A stretch of DNA of 64,000 nucleotides from Planctomycetota bacterium (GTDB lineage: Bacteria > Planctomycetota > Phycisphaerae > UBA1845). The DNA is taken from contig JAJRYY010000052.1 in NCBI GenBank assembly GCA_024275565.1, forward strand, positions 1 to 64,000, given 5' to 3'. Made by a program: the position numbers and the translations under genes. Shown piece by piece: positions 51,522-59,405 of the stretch; positions within the stretch are counted from its first letter, which is position 1, and each line of letters opens with the position of its first letter. The notes beneath the pieces were generated by a model. That model searched no databases. It saw nothing but the letters and a program-made list of their open reading frames with translations, and was not told the origin of the DNA.

Positions 51522-52342
51522 GCCCCATGCTCCTTCTCAGTACCTTGTCGCACGCCTGTCTCACTCTGTGTGTGTCCGTCGTACTGTTCGTCAGCATCTG
51601 TGCGCGAACGCTTATCAACGGCGTGCTTCCGGATCGCACGGCGAAGCGGATCCCGGATCGGGGCATCGTCGTGTTCCGCTTCATCAATCCGGTGATCTGA
51701 ATCAGATTTTCCCATGCGCAAGGTGTTCGGTCCGGGGAGTGGAGCGACCGAATCCATGGCAGGGACACGCGGATTGTGCGGGTCATGGCATTCCGTACAA
51801 CGGAGGCGACGCACCTCACCGCGGGACGAGTCCCAATACCCGTTGGTCCGACCATGCGCACCCTGTTTCCAGTCGAGGTAGACGGAACCGTGGCATGCAG
51901 CACAGAGTGTTTCCACTTCATTGTATCGGACGTTCTTACCGTCACGAAGCACAAGCAGATCGCGATCTTTGGAGTCGTGGCAGCTTCGACACTCCTTGTT
52001 GATCCCATGATGGAGCACGATATCTCGATGCTGCAGGAGTGGTTGGGATGGATCCTCCCGAAGGGGGAACATCTTGTGGCAATCCATGCAGGTGCGATCA
52101 TACCCATCTATGTTGATCGTTGGGGGATCGGTCAGAATGACACGCCGCGGAGCAGTGGATAGCAGTGCAGGATCCACGCTGACCGGTTGGCTGGTAGGAA
52201 TGTCAAGCATGTCCGGGCCAAACGTGAACCAGCAGGCCATTCCGAAAAACACAACCATGATGACGACATAAGCGCCCCATCCAGACTTGGTCGAGCCCTG
52301 ACCACGCGTAGAGGCATCCGGGTTGCTGTGAGCGGGGGACAT
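51518..52342 (-). CDS. Membrane-anchored tetraheme cytochrome c
   Basis: 274 aa from ATG 52342 with AGGTAG upstream; the track's 51 extra N-terminal residues are untranslated leader. One N-terminal anchor (AYVVIMVVFFGMACWFTFG) precedes four CxxCH sites: CMDCH, CRSCH, CAACH and CTECH. The C-terminal third is charged and heme-free (DSDHRIDEAEHDDAPIRD). It is the first gene of the HAO/NrfCD operon and could connect the ferredoxin to the octaheme enzyme or to external carriers. Confidence 0.88.
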   Translation of the reverse strand: MSPAHSNPDASTRGQGSTKSGWGAYVVIMVVFFGMACWFTFGPDMLDIPTSQPVSVDPALLSTAPRRVILTDPPTINIDGYDRTCMDCHKMFPLREDPSQPLLQHRDIVLHHGINKECRSCHDSKDRDLLVLRDGKNVRYNEVETLCAACHGSVYLDWKQGAHGRTNGYWDSSRGEVRRLRCTECHDPHNPRVPAMDSVAPLPGPNTLRMGKSDSDHRIDEAEHDDAPIRDPLRRAIRKHAVDKRSRTDADEQYDGHTQSETGVRQGTEKEHGA

Positions 52343-53156
52343 GGACACTACCTCGAAGGAGCAAAGTCGTAGTAGAATATCTGGCAGATGGATCGCCCGA
52401 TAACCGGTACTGATCCTGCATATCCGTATGTATATATGGCAATTAAGGCGCCGCTTGTAAAGACATGGCGAGACATTTTTCAGAACTTTCTCCACCGTCG
52501 TTGTGATATCCTGACCGGAGATAAAGTCAGGCGGGCGAAACGCCTGCTTTCACGATCGGAAGCCACCGCAGCACGGATAACGCTCCGTGACTGTCAGTCA
52601 TGACGCAGGTCGCACCGACCATCGAAAACGATGACATGGCATCTCCCCTCTACACCGGTTGGCGGCCTCACACCCCAAGCGGGCAGGAAGCATGTGCTAT
52701 TTGACGCAACGACCACGGGAAATCACGCACGCGGAAACGTGACTGCGCCAACAGCACCATACATTTCAAATCCCACCACGCATGGGCAATATTTGCGCTA
52801 TGCCATCCTGACGGCATGTGGCATGCAGCCTGACCGGACTTGAGATTCACACCTGAGATTCGCATCGTGGATGGGTCCGAAAAGATAGAAACTCCAACAA
52901 ATCGCACACAACAGTGCTTTGTAACGCCTAAAATGCGGGTCGTGGCTCAATTCCGAGCCGTGACCGTAGGGGAGCGGACACCACCCTGCCCGTCATTTCA
53001 GGAATGAAATAGCACCTGGGGTTAATTCCGTACTGGCTGGGTGAAATATCCGATGGTCAAATGCCGATAGAACCCACCGACGGTGGTGTTACATTCAAAA
53101 ACAGCATCGCTCCATCAGGACCGGGTTTGATGGCACGAGAACTTAGGGCGATAACT
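52343..53156. other. Divergent intergenic region between cytochrome operon and Hpt gene
   Basis: About 810 bp without a convincing gene; ORFs of 60-80 codons at 52388, 52631 and 52668 lack family features. It contains the family-E repeat copy CGTGACCGTAGGGGAGCGGACACC (about 52959-52982), matching 8417. Promoters for the cytochrome operon (leftward) and the Hpt gene (rightward) must lie here, but I see no strong match. Confidence 0.55.
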
Positions 53157-53489
53157 ATGGCAGAATCTCAGGGCAATGAACCGATCGTTTCAACGTTGAT
53201 TCAGGATGACCCATCCTTTGTGGATCTTGTTGAGGATTTCGTCGGCGGCCTGGATGACCGCATCGCTGCGATCAAGGCAGCCGTCGATGGGGAGGATTTT
53301 GGACAGCTCAAAACCCTGTCGCATCAGATCAAGGGCGCTGGTGGGGGATATGGTTATCCGGACCTCACGGAAGTCGCAGGCAGGTTGGAATCTGATTCGA
53401 TGGCACACGATCTCGACGCCTGCAAAGCGGAAGTCGATGCGTTGAACGCTCTCATCGTACGCGTCATCGCCGGGTTCAAAGGCAACTGA
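53157..53489 (+). CDS. Orphan Hpt (histidine phosphotransfer) protein
   Basis: 110 aa from ATG 53157 (MAESQGN). The helical bundle motif LSHQIKGAGGGYGYPDLTEV contains the phospho-accepting His; the neighbouring Lys and Gly residues match Hpt consensus. It would relay phosphate between a hybrid kinase and a response regulator, neither of which is nearby. It is convergent with pckA. Confidence 0.88.
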   Translation: MAESQGNEPIVSTLIQDDPSFVDLVEDFVGGLDDRIAAIKAAVDGEDFGQLKTLSHQIKGAGGGYGYPDLTEVAGRLESDSMAHDLDACKAEVDALNALIVRVIAGFKGN

Positions 53490-53510
53490 CCATTCAACCG
53501 GACCGAACCA

Positions 53511-55103
53511 TCAAGTCTTCGGGCCGGCGGCTTTGATGTTCTCGGGCGCGTGCGGGAAAGCTTTGAAATTTTCCGAAAACAGGCCTGCCAGCTCCTTGGC
53601 TTTGGCGTCGTAGGCCTGCTTATCGGACCAGGTGTTACGCGGCGTGAGTGCTTCCGAGGGCACGTTGGGGCAGGAATGGGGCACTTCGCACCCGAACACC
53701 GGATCAGGTGTGAACTCCACCTTGTTCAGCGATCCATCGAGGGCGGCTGACACCATCGCTCGCGTGTGGTGGATGTTCATTCGCTTACCAACGCCATATC
53801 CGCCACCACTCCATCCCGTGTTGATCAACCAGCATGTCGCATTGTGCTTGGCCAGCTTTTCACCCAGCAGGGCAGCGTATTTCCTCGGCGGCAGCGGCAT
53901 GAACGGGGATCCGAAGCAGGCGCTGAAGGTCGCCTGCGGTTCTGTAATGCCAGCCTCCGTACCAGCCACCTTGGCTGTGTATCCGCTCATGAAATGGTAC
54001 ATCGCCTGGTCGGGCGTGAGGCGGGATACGGGCGGGAGAACGCCGAACGCGTCGCAGGTGAGAAACACGACATTCTTCGGATGACCCGCGACGCTGGGAA
54101 TCACCGCATGGTCGATATGCGCGAGGGGGTAGGCTGCCCGGGTATTTTCCGTCAGTGAGCTGTCGGTGTAGTCCGCCGCGCCATCTTTATCGAGGACCAC
54201 ATTTTCAAGAACCGCACCACGACGGATGGCGTCGAAAATCTGCGGTTCGTATTCGTGGGAAAGGTCGATGCACTTGGCGTAGCAGCCGCCCTCAAAATTG
54301 AAGACGCCCGTATCGCTCCACCCATGCTCATCGTCGCCGATCAGGTTGCGGGAAGGATCAGCTGACAGTGTCGTTTTTCCAGTACCACTGAGTCCGAAAA
54401 AGAGGGCAACATCGCCCGAATCCCCCACGTTCGCAGAGCAGTGCATGCTGAGAATGCCCTGAAGCGGGAGGAGGTAGTTCATGACCGAGAAGATGCTTTT
54501 CTTGATCTCGCCGGCGTACTGAGTACCGCCGATAAGCACCATTTTTTTGCCCGGATGGATGATGACGAAGACGTTGCTGTTCGTACCATCGGTTGCGGGG
54601 TCTGCGTTCAGCATGGGGGCGTTGAGAATCGTGTATTCCGGGACGAAATCAGCGATGGCGTCATCTTCGGGGACGATAAACAACTGGCGGGCGAACAGGT
54701 TATGCCAGGCAGTCTCAGTGACGACGCGGACTTTGAGGCGTGTTTTTGGATCGGCCCCTGCGTAGCATTCGCGGGCGTAGAGGTTTTTTCCTTTGTAATA
54801 CTCGATGACCCTGGCGTGAACTTTTTCGAACACCTCCGCCGAGATGCTCAAATTGACCTTGCCCCAGTCGATATGCTGGCTGGATTCTGGTTCTTCGACG
54901 ATGAAACGGTCCTTGGGACGCCGCCCGGTACACTCACCCGTTTTGACGACGAGGGCACCGTTGGCTGCGAGTACGCCTTCGCTGTTTTTGACAGCCAGGT
55001 CGATCAGCTCGTCGGAAGACAGGTTCCAGTACACATCGCCGGGTGCGACAATGCCACATACGTCGAGTCCGTAGCTGCTCACGCAGCGGCCAGTTGTTCC
55101 CAC
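53511..55103 (-). CDS. pckA: ATP-dependent phosphoenolpyruvate carboxykinase
   Basis: 530 aa, the normal length, from GTG 55103. The ATP P-loop is [39 protein letters not shown] carries metal- and oxaloacetate-binding residues. [20 protein letters not shown] and [16 protein letters not shown] are further PEPCK(ATP) motifs. It makes phosphoenolpyruvate from oxaloacetate in gluconeogenesis. Its upstream region contains 18-bp tandem repeats, which read in frame in a short minus ORF that ends in the pckA start. Confidence 0.97.
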   Translation of the reverse strand: MGTTGRCVSSYGLDVCGIVAPGDVYWNLSSDELIDLAVKNSEGVLAANGALVVKTGECTGRRPKDRFIVEEPESSQHIDWGKVNLSISAEVFEKVHARVIEYYKGKNLYARECYAGADPKTRLKVRVVTETAWHNLFARQLFIVPEDDAIADFVPEYTILNAPMLNADPATDGTNSNVFVIIHPGKKMVLIGGTQYAGEIKKSIFSVMNYLLPLQGILSMHCSANVGDSGDVALFFGLSGTGKTTLSADPSRNLIGDDEHGWSDTGVFNFEGGCYAKCIDLSHEYEPQIFDAIRRGAVLENVVLDKDGAADYTDSSLTENTRAAYPLAHIDHAVIPSVAGHPKNVVFLTCDAFGVLPPVSRLTPDQAMYHFMSGYTAKVAGTEAGITEPQATFSACFGSPFMPLPPRKYAALLGEKLAKHNATCWLINTGWSGGGYGVGKRMNIHHTRAMVSAALDGSLNKVEFTPDPVFGCEVPHSCPNVPSEALTPRNTWSDKQAYDAKAKELAGLFSENFKAFPHAPENIKAAGPKT

Positions 55104-55554
55104 CGGTTGGCTCCATCAGATAATGTAATTTGTTGTCGGAAGAGGTAGTTCACTGTAGCTTCAATCTGTATCGCGGCTTCTACCTGTATCGCTGCACCAA
55201 TCTGTGTCGCAGATAGTCGCGACCCCAAGCCCTGCAGTGTAGCAATGCGGCGACCAGATTCAACAGGTGTAATGGGTCGTTGGATAGGAATCTTGACAGG
55301 GTGGGGTCTGAGTGTCTTAATGTCGCCGGGCCCTGCTTGCGGCTGGCGAACCATGTGCTTGTCGGCTGCGTATATTCAGCTTAAAGAACGCGAAGGACTG
55401 TATTGCCAAGCTTGAACACCACACCGGGCGGGGCATTTGGCGGTGTTTTGGGGGCAATATTCCGGAGGTGGTGTTACGGGGTCCATGCTCCGGGAACGAT
55501 GTTCCGGGAGCGGTGTCGCGGGCGGGTTCGTTGAGCGGAGGTGCATCTGGAACC
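55104..55554. repeat. pckA-gldA divergent region with tandem repeats and a hairpin
   Basis: Three to four 18-bp units CTGTATCGCGGCTTCTAC / CTGTATCGCTGCACCAAT / CTGTGTCGC lie at about 55165-55208. A hairpin CTCCGGGAAC-gat-GTTCCGGGAG (one mismatch) lies at 55488-55510, about 45 bp before gldA. No gene is seen in between. Confidence 0.65.
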
Positions 55555-56514
55555 ATGATACAGGTCAACAATCTGACAAAACGCTATGGTCCGTCGCGCG
55601 GGATTGAGGATGTCAGCTTCAATATCGACCGCGGCGAAACGGGCAACATTATCGGATTTCTGGGTCCAAACGGGGCGGGTAAGAGTACGACGATCCGGAT
55701 TTTGACGTGCTATCAGCCCGCAACGAGCGGGACGGCGACGGTGGCGGGCCACAATGTGTTCACAGAATCCCTCCAGGTTCGTCGAAAAATAGGGTATTTG
55801 CCTGAAAATGCACCGCTCTATCCTGAAATGCGTGCCAGGGAGTACCTGGATTTCCGGGCGAAACTCCACCGGATGTCGCGCAACGATCGGATTGCGGCGG
55901 TGGGCCGGGTGACGGAGAAATGCTGGCTGGGGGATTTTATCGACCGTCCGATCGGTCAGTTGTCCAAGGGGATGCGTCAGCGGGTGGGTCTTGCAGATGC
56001 ACTGTTGCATGATCCCGAGGTGCTGTTTCTCGACGAGCCGACGATTGGTCTGGACCCAAATCAGATTCGTGAGACGCGAAAGCTGATTCGTGAGCTGGGT
56101 CAGCGGCATGTGGTATTTCTCAGTTCGCACATACTTCATGAGGTTGAGCAGCTTTGCACGCATACGATTATTATCGCCAATGGTCGCGTTCTGGCGGATG
56201 GTTCACCGGCTGAGCTTCGAGAGCGAATCAGTGGTTCCTCGCGATTGATTGCTGAGATCAAGGGTGGGGTGGACGAGACACGGTCCGCGGTTCAGGGGAT
56301 CAGCGGTGTCGGTGCAGTGGAATCTGGCGAGGAGCCTGATGGGTGGTCGCGCTTGAGCATTGAGGCGAATGGAACGGGCGATATTCGCGAAGAGGTGTTT
56401 CGTCTTGTGGCGGATAAGGGCTGGGCGTTGCGCGAGCTGCGTCACGAGGTTGCGAGCCTGGAAGATTTCTTCATCAAGATCACGGCTGAGCAGCGTCAGG
56501 ACGCGGGTGTATAG
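55555..56514 (+). CDS. gldA: ABC transporter ATPase, GldA-like
   Basis: 319 aa from ATG 55555, with GGAGG upstream; the extra 29 codons in the track are not supported. Walker A GPNGAGKSTT, the signature QLSKGMRQRVGLADAL, Walker B VLFLDEPTIGLDP and the H-loop LSSHIL are intact. The C-terminal 80 residues form a regulatory beta domain ending in SLEDFFIKIT, typical of ABC-2 exporters. It powers the GldF/GldG system whose genes follow. Confidence 0.93.
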   Translation: MIQVNNLTKRYGPSRGIEDVSFNIDRGETGNIIGFLGPNGAGKSTTIRILTCYQPATSGTATVAGHNVFTESLQVRRKIGYLPENAPLYPEMRAREYLDFRAKLHRMSRNDRIAAVGRVTEKCWLGDFIDRPIGQLSKGMRQRVGLADALLHDPEVLFLDEPTIGLDPNQIRETRKLIRELGQRHVVFLSSHILHEVEQLCTHTIIIANGRVLADGSPAELRERISGSSRLIAEIKGGVDETRSAVQGISGVGAVESGEEPDGWSRLSIEANGTGDIREEVFRLVADKGWALRELRHEVASLEDFFIKITAEQRQDAGV

Positions 56515-56553
56515 CAGGTCGGGAATCATGGATCGCATGTTGGGAGGATTGCA

Positions 56554-57273
56554 GTGAGAAATATCCCCACGCTGACGCATCGCGAGTTGAGCACACAGTT
56601 CTACTCGCCGATCGCGTACATCGTGATTACTATTTTTCTGGTCATCTCCGGTATCTTTTTTATATCGGACAATTTCACGTCCGGCGGTGAAGCGTCCGTG
56701 CGGGACATTTTTGGCAATTACATGCCGCTGATTCTCGTCTTCATCCTTCCGATGCTGACGATGCGGTTGATGAGCGAAGAATACCGCAGCGGGACGATTG
56801 AGACGCTGATGACTGCACCGGTCAATGATGCAGAGGTGATACTTGGCAAGTTCTTTGGTGCGGTCTTGTTCTACTTCGTGCTGCTGGCGTCGACGCTTGT
56901 CTATCCGATCGTGGTCTCGCTTTACGGCCCACTCGATGTCGGGCTGACCCTGTCGTGCTATGTGGGATTGATGCTGGTCGGTTCCCTGTACATTGCGGTT
57001 GGAATTTTCTTCTCATCCTGTACGCGAAATCAGGTGATTGCGGTGCTTTGCAGCTTCGTGCTGCTGGCGGTTTTCACGTTTCTCGTACACTACATTGGTC
57101 AGCAGCAGGAGGGTGTTGTGCGGGTGGTCATGCAGCATCTGTCGATCATTTCGCACTTTCAGGATTTTTCGAGAGGGCTTGTTGATATAACGCATGTGGT
57201 ATTCTTCCTGTCGAGCACATGCTTGTTTTTGTTCTTTGCTGTGAAAATTCTGGAGTTTCGGCGATGGCGGTAA
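56554..57273 (+). CDS. gldF: ABC-2 permease, GldF-like
   Basis: 239 aa from GTG 56554. Six membrane helices are seen. The early segments FYSPIAYIVITIFLVISGIF and SEEYRSGTIETLMTAPVNDA are GldF/ABC-2 permease hallmarks. It forms the transmembrane channel for GldA. The stop overlaps the gldG start. Confidence 0.92.
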   Translation: MRNIPTLTHRELSTQFYSPIAYIVITIFLVISGIFFISDNFTSGGEASVRDIFGNYMPLILVFILPMLTMRLMSEEYRSGTIETLMTAPVNDAEVILGKFFGAVLFYFVLLASTLVYPIVVSLYGPLDVGLTLSCYVGLMLVGSLYIAVGIFFSSCTRNQVIAVLCSFVLLAVFTFLVHYIGQQQEGVVRVVMQHLSIISHFQDFSRGLVDITHVVFFLSSTCLFLFFAVKILEFRRWR

Positions 57274-59399
57274 AGGAACAGACGGGTTTTGACTTCAAGG
57301 GACGACATTTCGCCATTGGTACGAATGTGGTCGTCAGTGTTGTCCTTGCGTTTGCGATCGTGGTCATCCTCCAGTGGGGGGCGTTCTATGTCGATGGCAA
57401 GCTCGATCTGACCAGGAGCGGTCTCAACAGCCTGTCGCCCGGGGCAGAGCGATTGATTGCAGATCTTCAAGAGCCGATACGATTGACGTCGCTCTACTTC
57501 CAGACGGATATTGAAGATGAGAGTCAGGCGAAATATCGCAAACGCATGGATGATTTATTGGCCTTGCTCCAGAGCAGCAACAGGTCCAGGGTGGAGATCG
57601 AATCGCTCAACCCATTGCAGGATCATGGAAAACGCGAACGACTGGCCGAGCGTCTTCGTGGGCTGAAGGCGTTCAGCGATGAGTCGGCTGCTTATATGGA
57701 GATCATCAACCGTTTCAGGGACGATCTTCTCGATCGGATGGCGACGCTGATTCAGACGGAAACCGACGAATCAACCCGTCTGCAGGATGTCGTGACGAGC
57801 GAAGACGAAAAGGGTGATCTTGGTCAGATTCAAAGCCTGTTCTCGCAATGGCAGCGGCGACTGGCGTCCGAGCGACGTGAGTTCGACGACGCGATGGCTG
57901 GTCCTGCTCCGCAGCTTGGTGTGGCGCGGATCATCGTCGGACGCATGTGTTCTGAATTCGCATCCGACCTGAACAACATTGCAACATTCGCACTGCAGAT
58001 TCAGGCACGCCGACCTGAACTTTCGGAGGAGTATAAGGGATTCGTTCTGTCGGCTGAGGGGCGATACCAGACGCTGTTGAAAGATCTGGAAGGGATGTCT
58101 ACAGATTGTCGCGAGCTTGAGAAACTGCGCTATGAAGAAATTCTGACAGAGATCGGTCCGACGTCGAACGCACTTCTGATCGAAACTGCGGACGATGCAT
58201 CCGTTGTCACATTTTCGGACATCTGGCCACCCATCGATCCTTCAATGCCGGCAGGTGCAGCCAAATTCAAGGACCGAATGTTCCGTGGTGAAGAGAAGGT
58301 GATCTCGACGATTTTGCGGTTGACGCAGAAGGAGCGTACTGCCGTCGTCTTCATTCGATTTGGCGGCGGTCCCCTCTTCTATGGTGGAATGCCAGGCATG
58401 CCCCCGCCAGCGTATGCACAGATAAGAGAGGTCCTTGAGGATGCCAACTTCGACGTGTCTGAGTGGGATGTTGCGACGTCGAACACCCCGCCCACGCTGG
58501 ACCCCGCCCCGACGAAGACGATCTATATTGTTCTGCGGCCGCTCCCGCCTCAGGGGATGCCACGCCAGTCGCAGCAGCAGGAATTCAACGCCATGCACGC
58601 GCAAATGGTTGAAGCTGCACTGGGGGTGAACCCGCGAGCGATCTTTATGGCGGGCTGGGCGCCAGGTCCGTTCGGCCCATTTCCGGACCCATATCGATAC
58701 GACACATACCTCACTCAAAAATGGGGTATCCATGTCAATTCGGACATGCTTCTGCTTGAGGCAATGGTCTCGGGCGGTGAGTTCCACCTTCTTTCGCAAA
58801 GCCTGACACTTCGGGATTTCAAACGTGGCGACCATGTCCTCGTCAATGGGCTGAAGGGGCGTCCCCTGATGCTGCCAAGATGCGATGCTATTGAGCTTGC
58901 GGCTGATGCTCCCGAGGGGGTGCGGCATCATAAATTGTTGTGGAAGGATCGCAGCGAGACGCTTTGGGGCGTGAAGAATGTTCAGCCCTATCTTGATAAG
59001 GCGCGACTTGGCGAATCTGTGGTGAAAGAAAAAAGTGATACTTATGGTCCGTTCACGCTCGCGGTTGCTGCAGAAAAGGGCGAGGGTAAAATCATTGTGA
59101 TTGGATCGAGCGACTGCCTCTCAGATCGGGCTGCGATGGCGGCGGGTTTCGTGCAGACTGCTCAGGGGCTTGCGATACGACAGTTGAATCCGGGAAACCT
59201 GCACCTTCTGTTGAACTCGTTGCATTGGCTTAACGATCATTCTGAGTGGATGGACGTTGGGAAACCGGTCGATATTGGTGTCATTGAGATCGACAAGGAT
59301 TCCAGCGAAATGACCTTCATCAAGACATTCGTCTACGGATTGTGGCCTGGGTTGGCGCTGCTTTGCGGTGGCGTCGCATGGCGTGTGCGGCGGAGTTGA
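57264..59399 (+). CDS. gldG: GldG-like ABC-associated protein
   Basis: 711 aa from ATG 57264, which lies within the end of gldF. A membrane helix near residue 28 is followed by DLTRSGLNSLSPGAERLI, the entry of the GldG/ABC_transp_aux domain. A coiled-coil insert (about 90-280) comes next, then a Rossmann-like extracytoplasmic domain and a C-terminal membrane helix (TFVYGLWPGLALLCGGVAW) with a basic end. In Flavobacterium the GldAFG set is needed for gliding; in other phyla its substrate is unknown. Confidence 0.9.
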   Translation: MAVKEQTGFDFKGRHFAIGTNVVVSVVLAFAIVVILQWGAFYVDGKLDLTRSGLNSLSPGAERLIADLQEPIRLTSLYFQTDIEDESQAKYRKRMDDLLALLQSSNRSRVEIESLNPLQDHGKRERLAERLRGLKAFSDESAAYMEIINRFRDDLLDRMATLIQTETDESTRLQDVVTSEDEKGDLGQIQSLFSQWQRRLASERREFDDAMAGPAPQLGVARIIVGRMCSEFASDLNNIATFALQIQARRPELSEEYKGFVLSAEGRYQTLLKDLEGMSTDCRELEKLRYEEILTEIGPTSNALLIETADDASVVTFSDIWPPIDPSMPAGAAKFKDRMFRGEEKVISTILRLTQKERTAVVFIRFGGGPLFYGGMPGMPPPAYAQIREVLEDANFDVSEWDVATSNTPPTLDPAPTKTIYIVLRPLPPQGMPRQSQQQEFNAMHAQMVEAALGVNPRAIFMAGWAPGPFGPFPDPYRYDTYLTQKWGIHVNSDMLLLEAMVSGGEFHLLSQSLTLRDFKRGDHVLVNGLKGRPLMLPRCDAIELAADAPEGVRHHKLLWKDRSETLWGVKNVQPYLDKARLGESVVKEKSDTYGPFTLAVAAEKGEGKIIVIGSSDCLSDRAAMAAGFVQTAQGLAIRQLNPGNLHLLLNSLHWLNDHSEWMDVGKPVDIGVIEIDKDSSEMTFIKTFVYGLWPGLALLCGGVAWRVRRS

Positions 59400-59405
59400 G
59401 TATCT

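Noticed and set aside
52388-52843. Two short plus-strand ORFs of about 70 aa
   Set aside because: No ribosome site, no recognisable motif, composition like non-coding DNA.
55079-55354. 91-aa minus ORF ending in the pckA start (AAIQVEAAIQIEA repeats)
   Set aside because: It consists largely of tandem repeat and lacks a ribosome site. The repeat is reported, but the ORF is not called as a gene.
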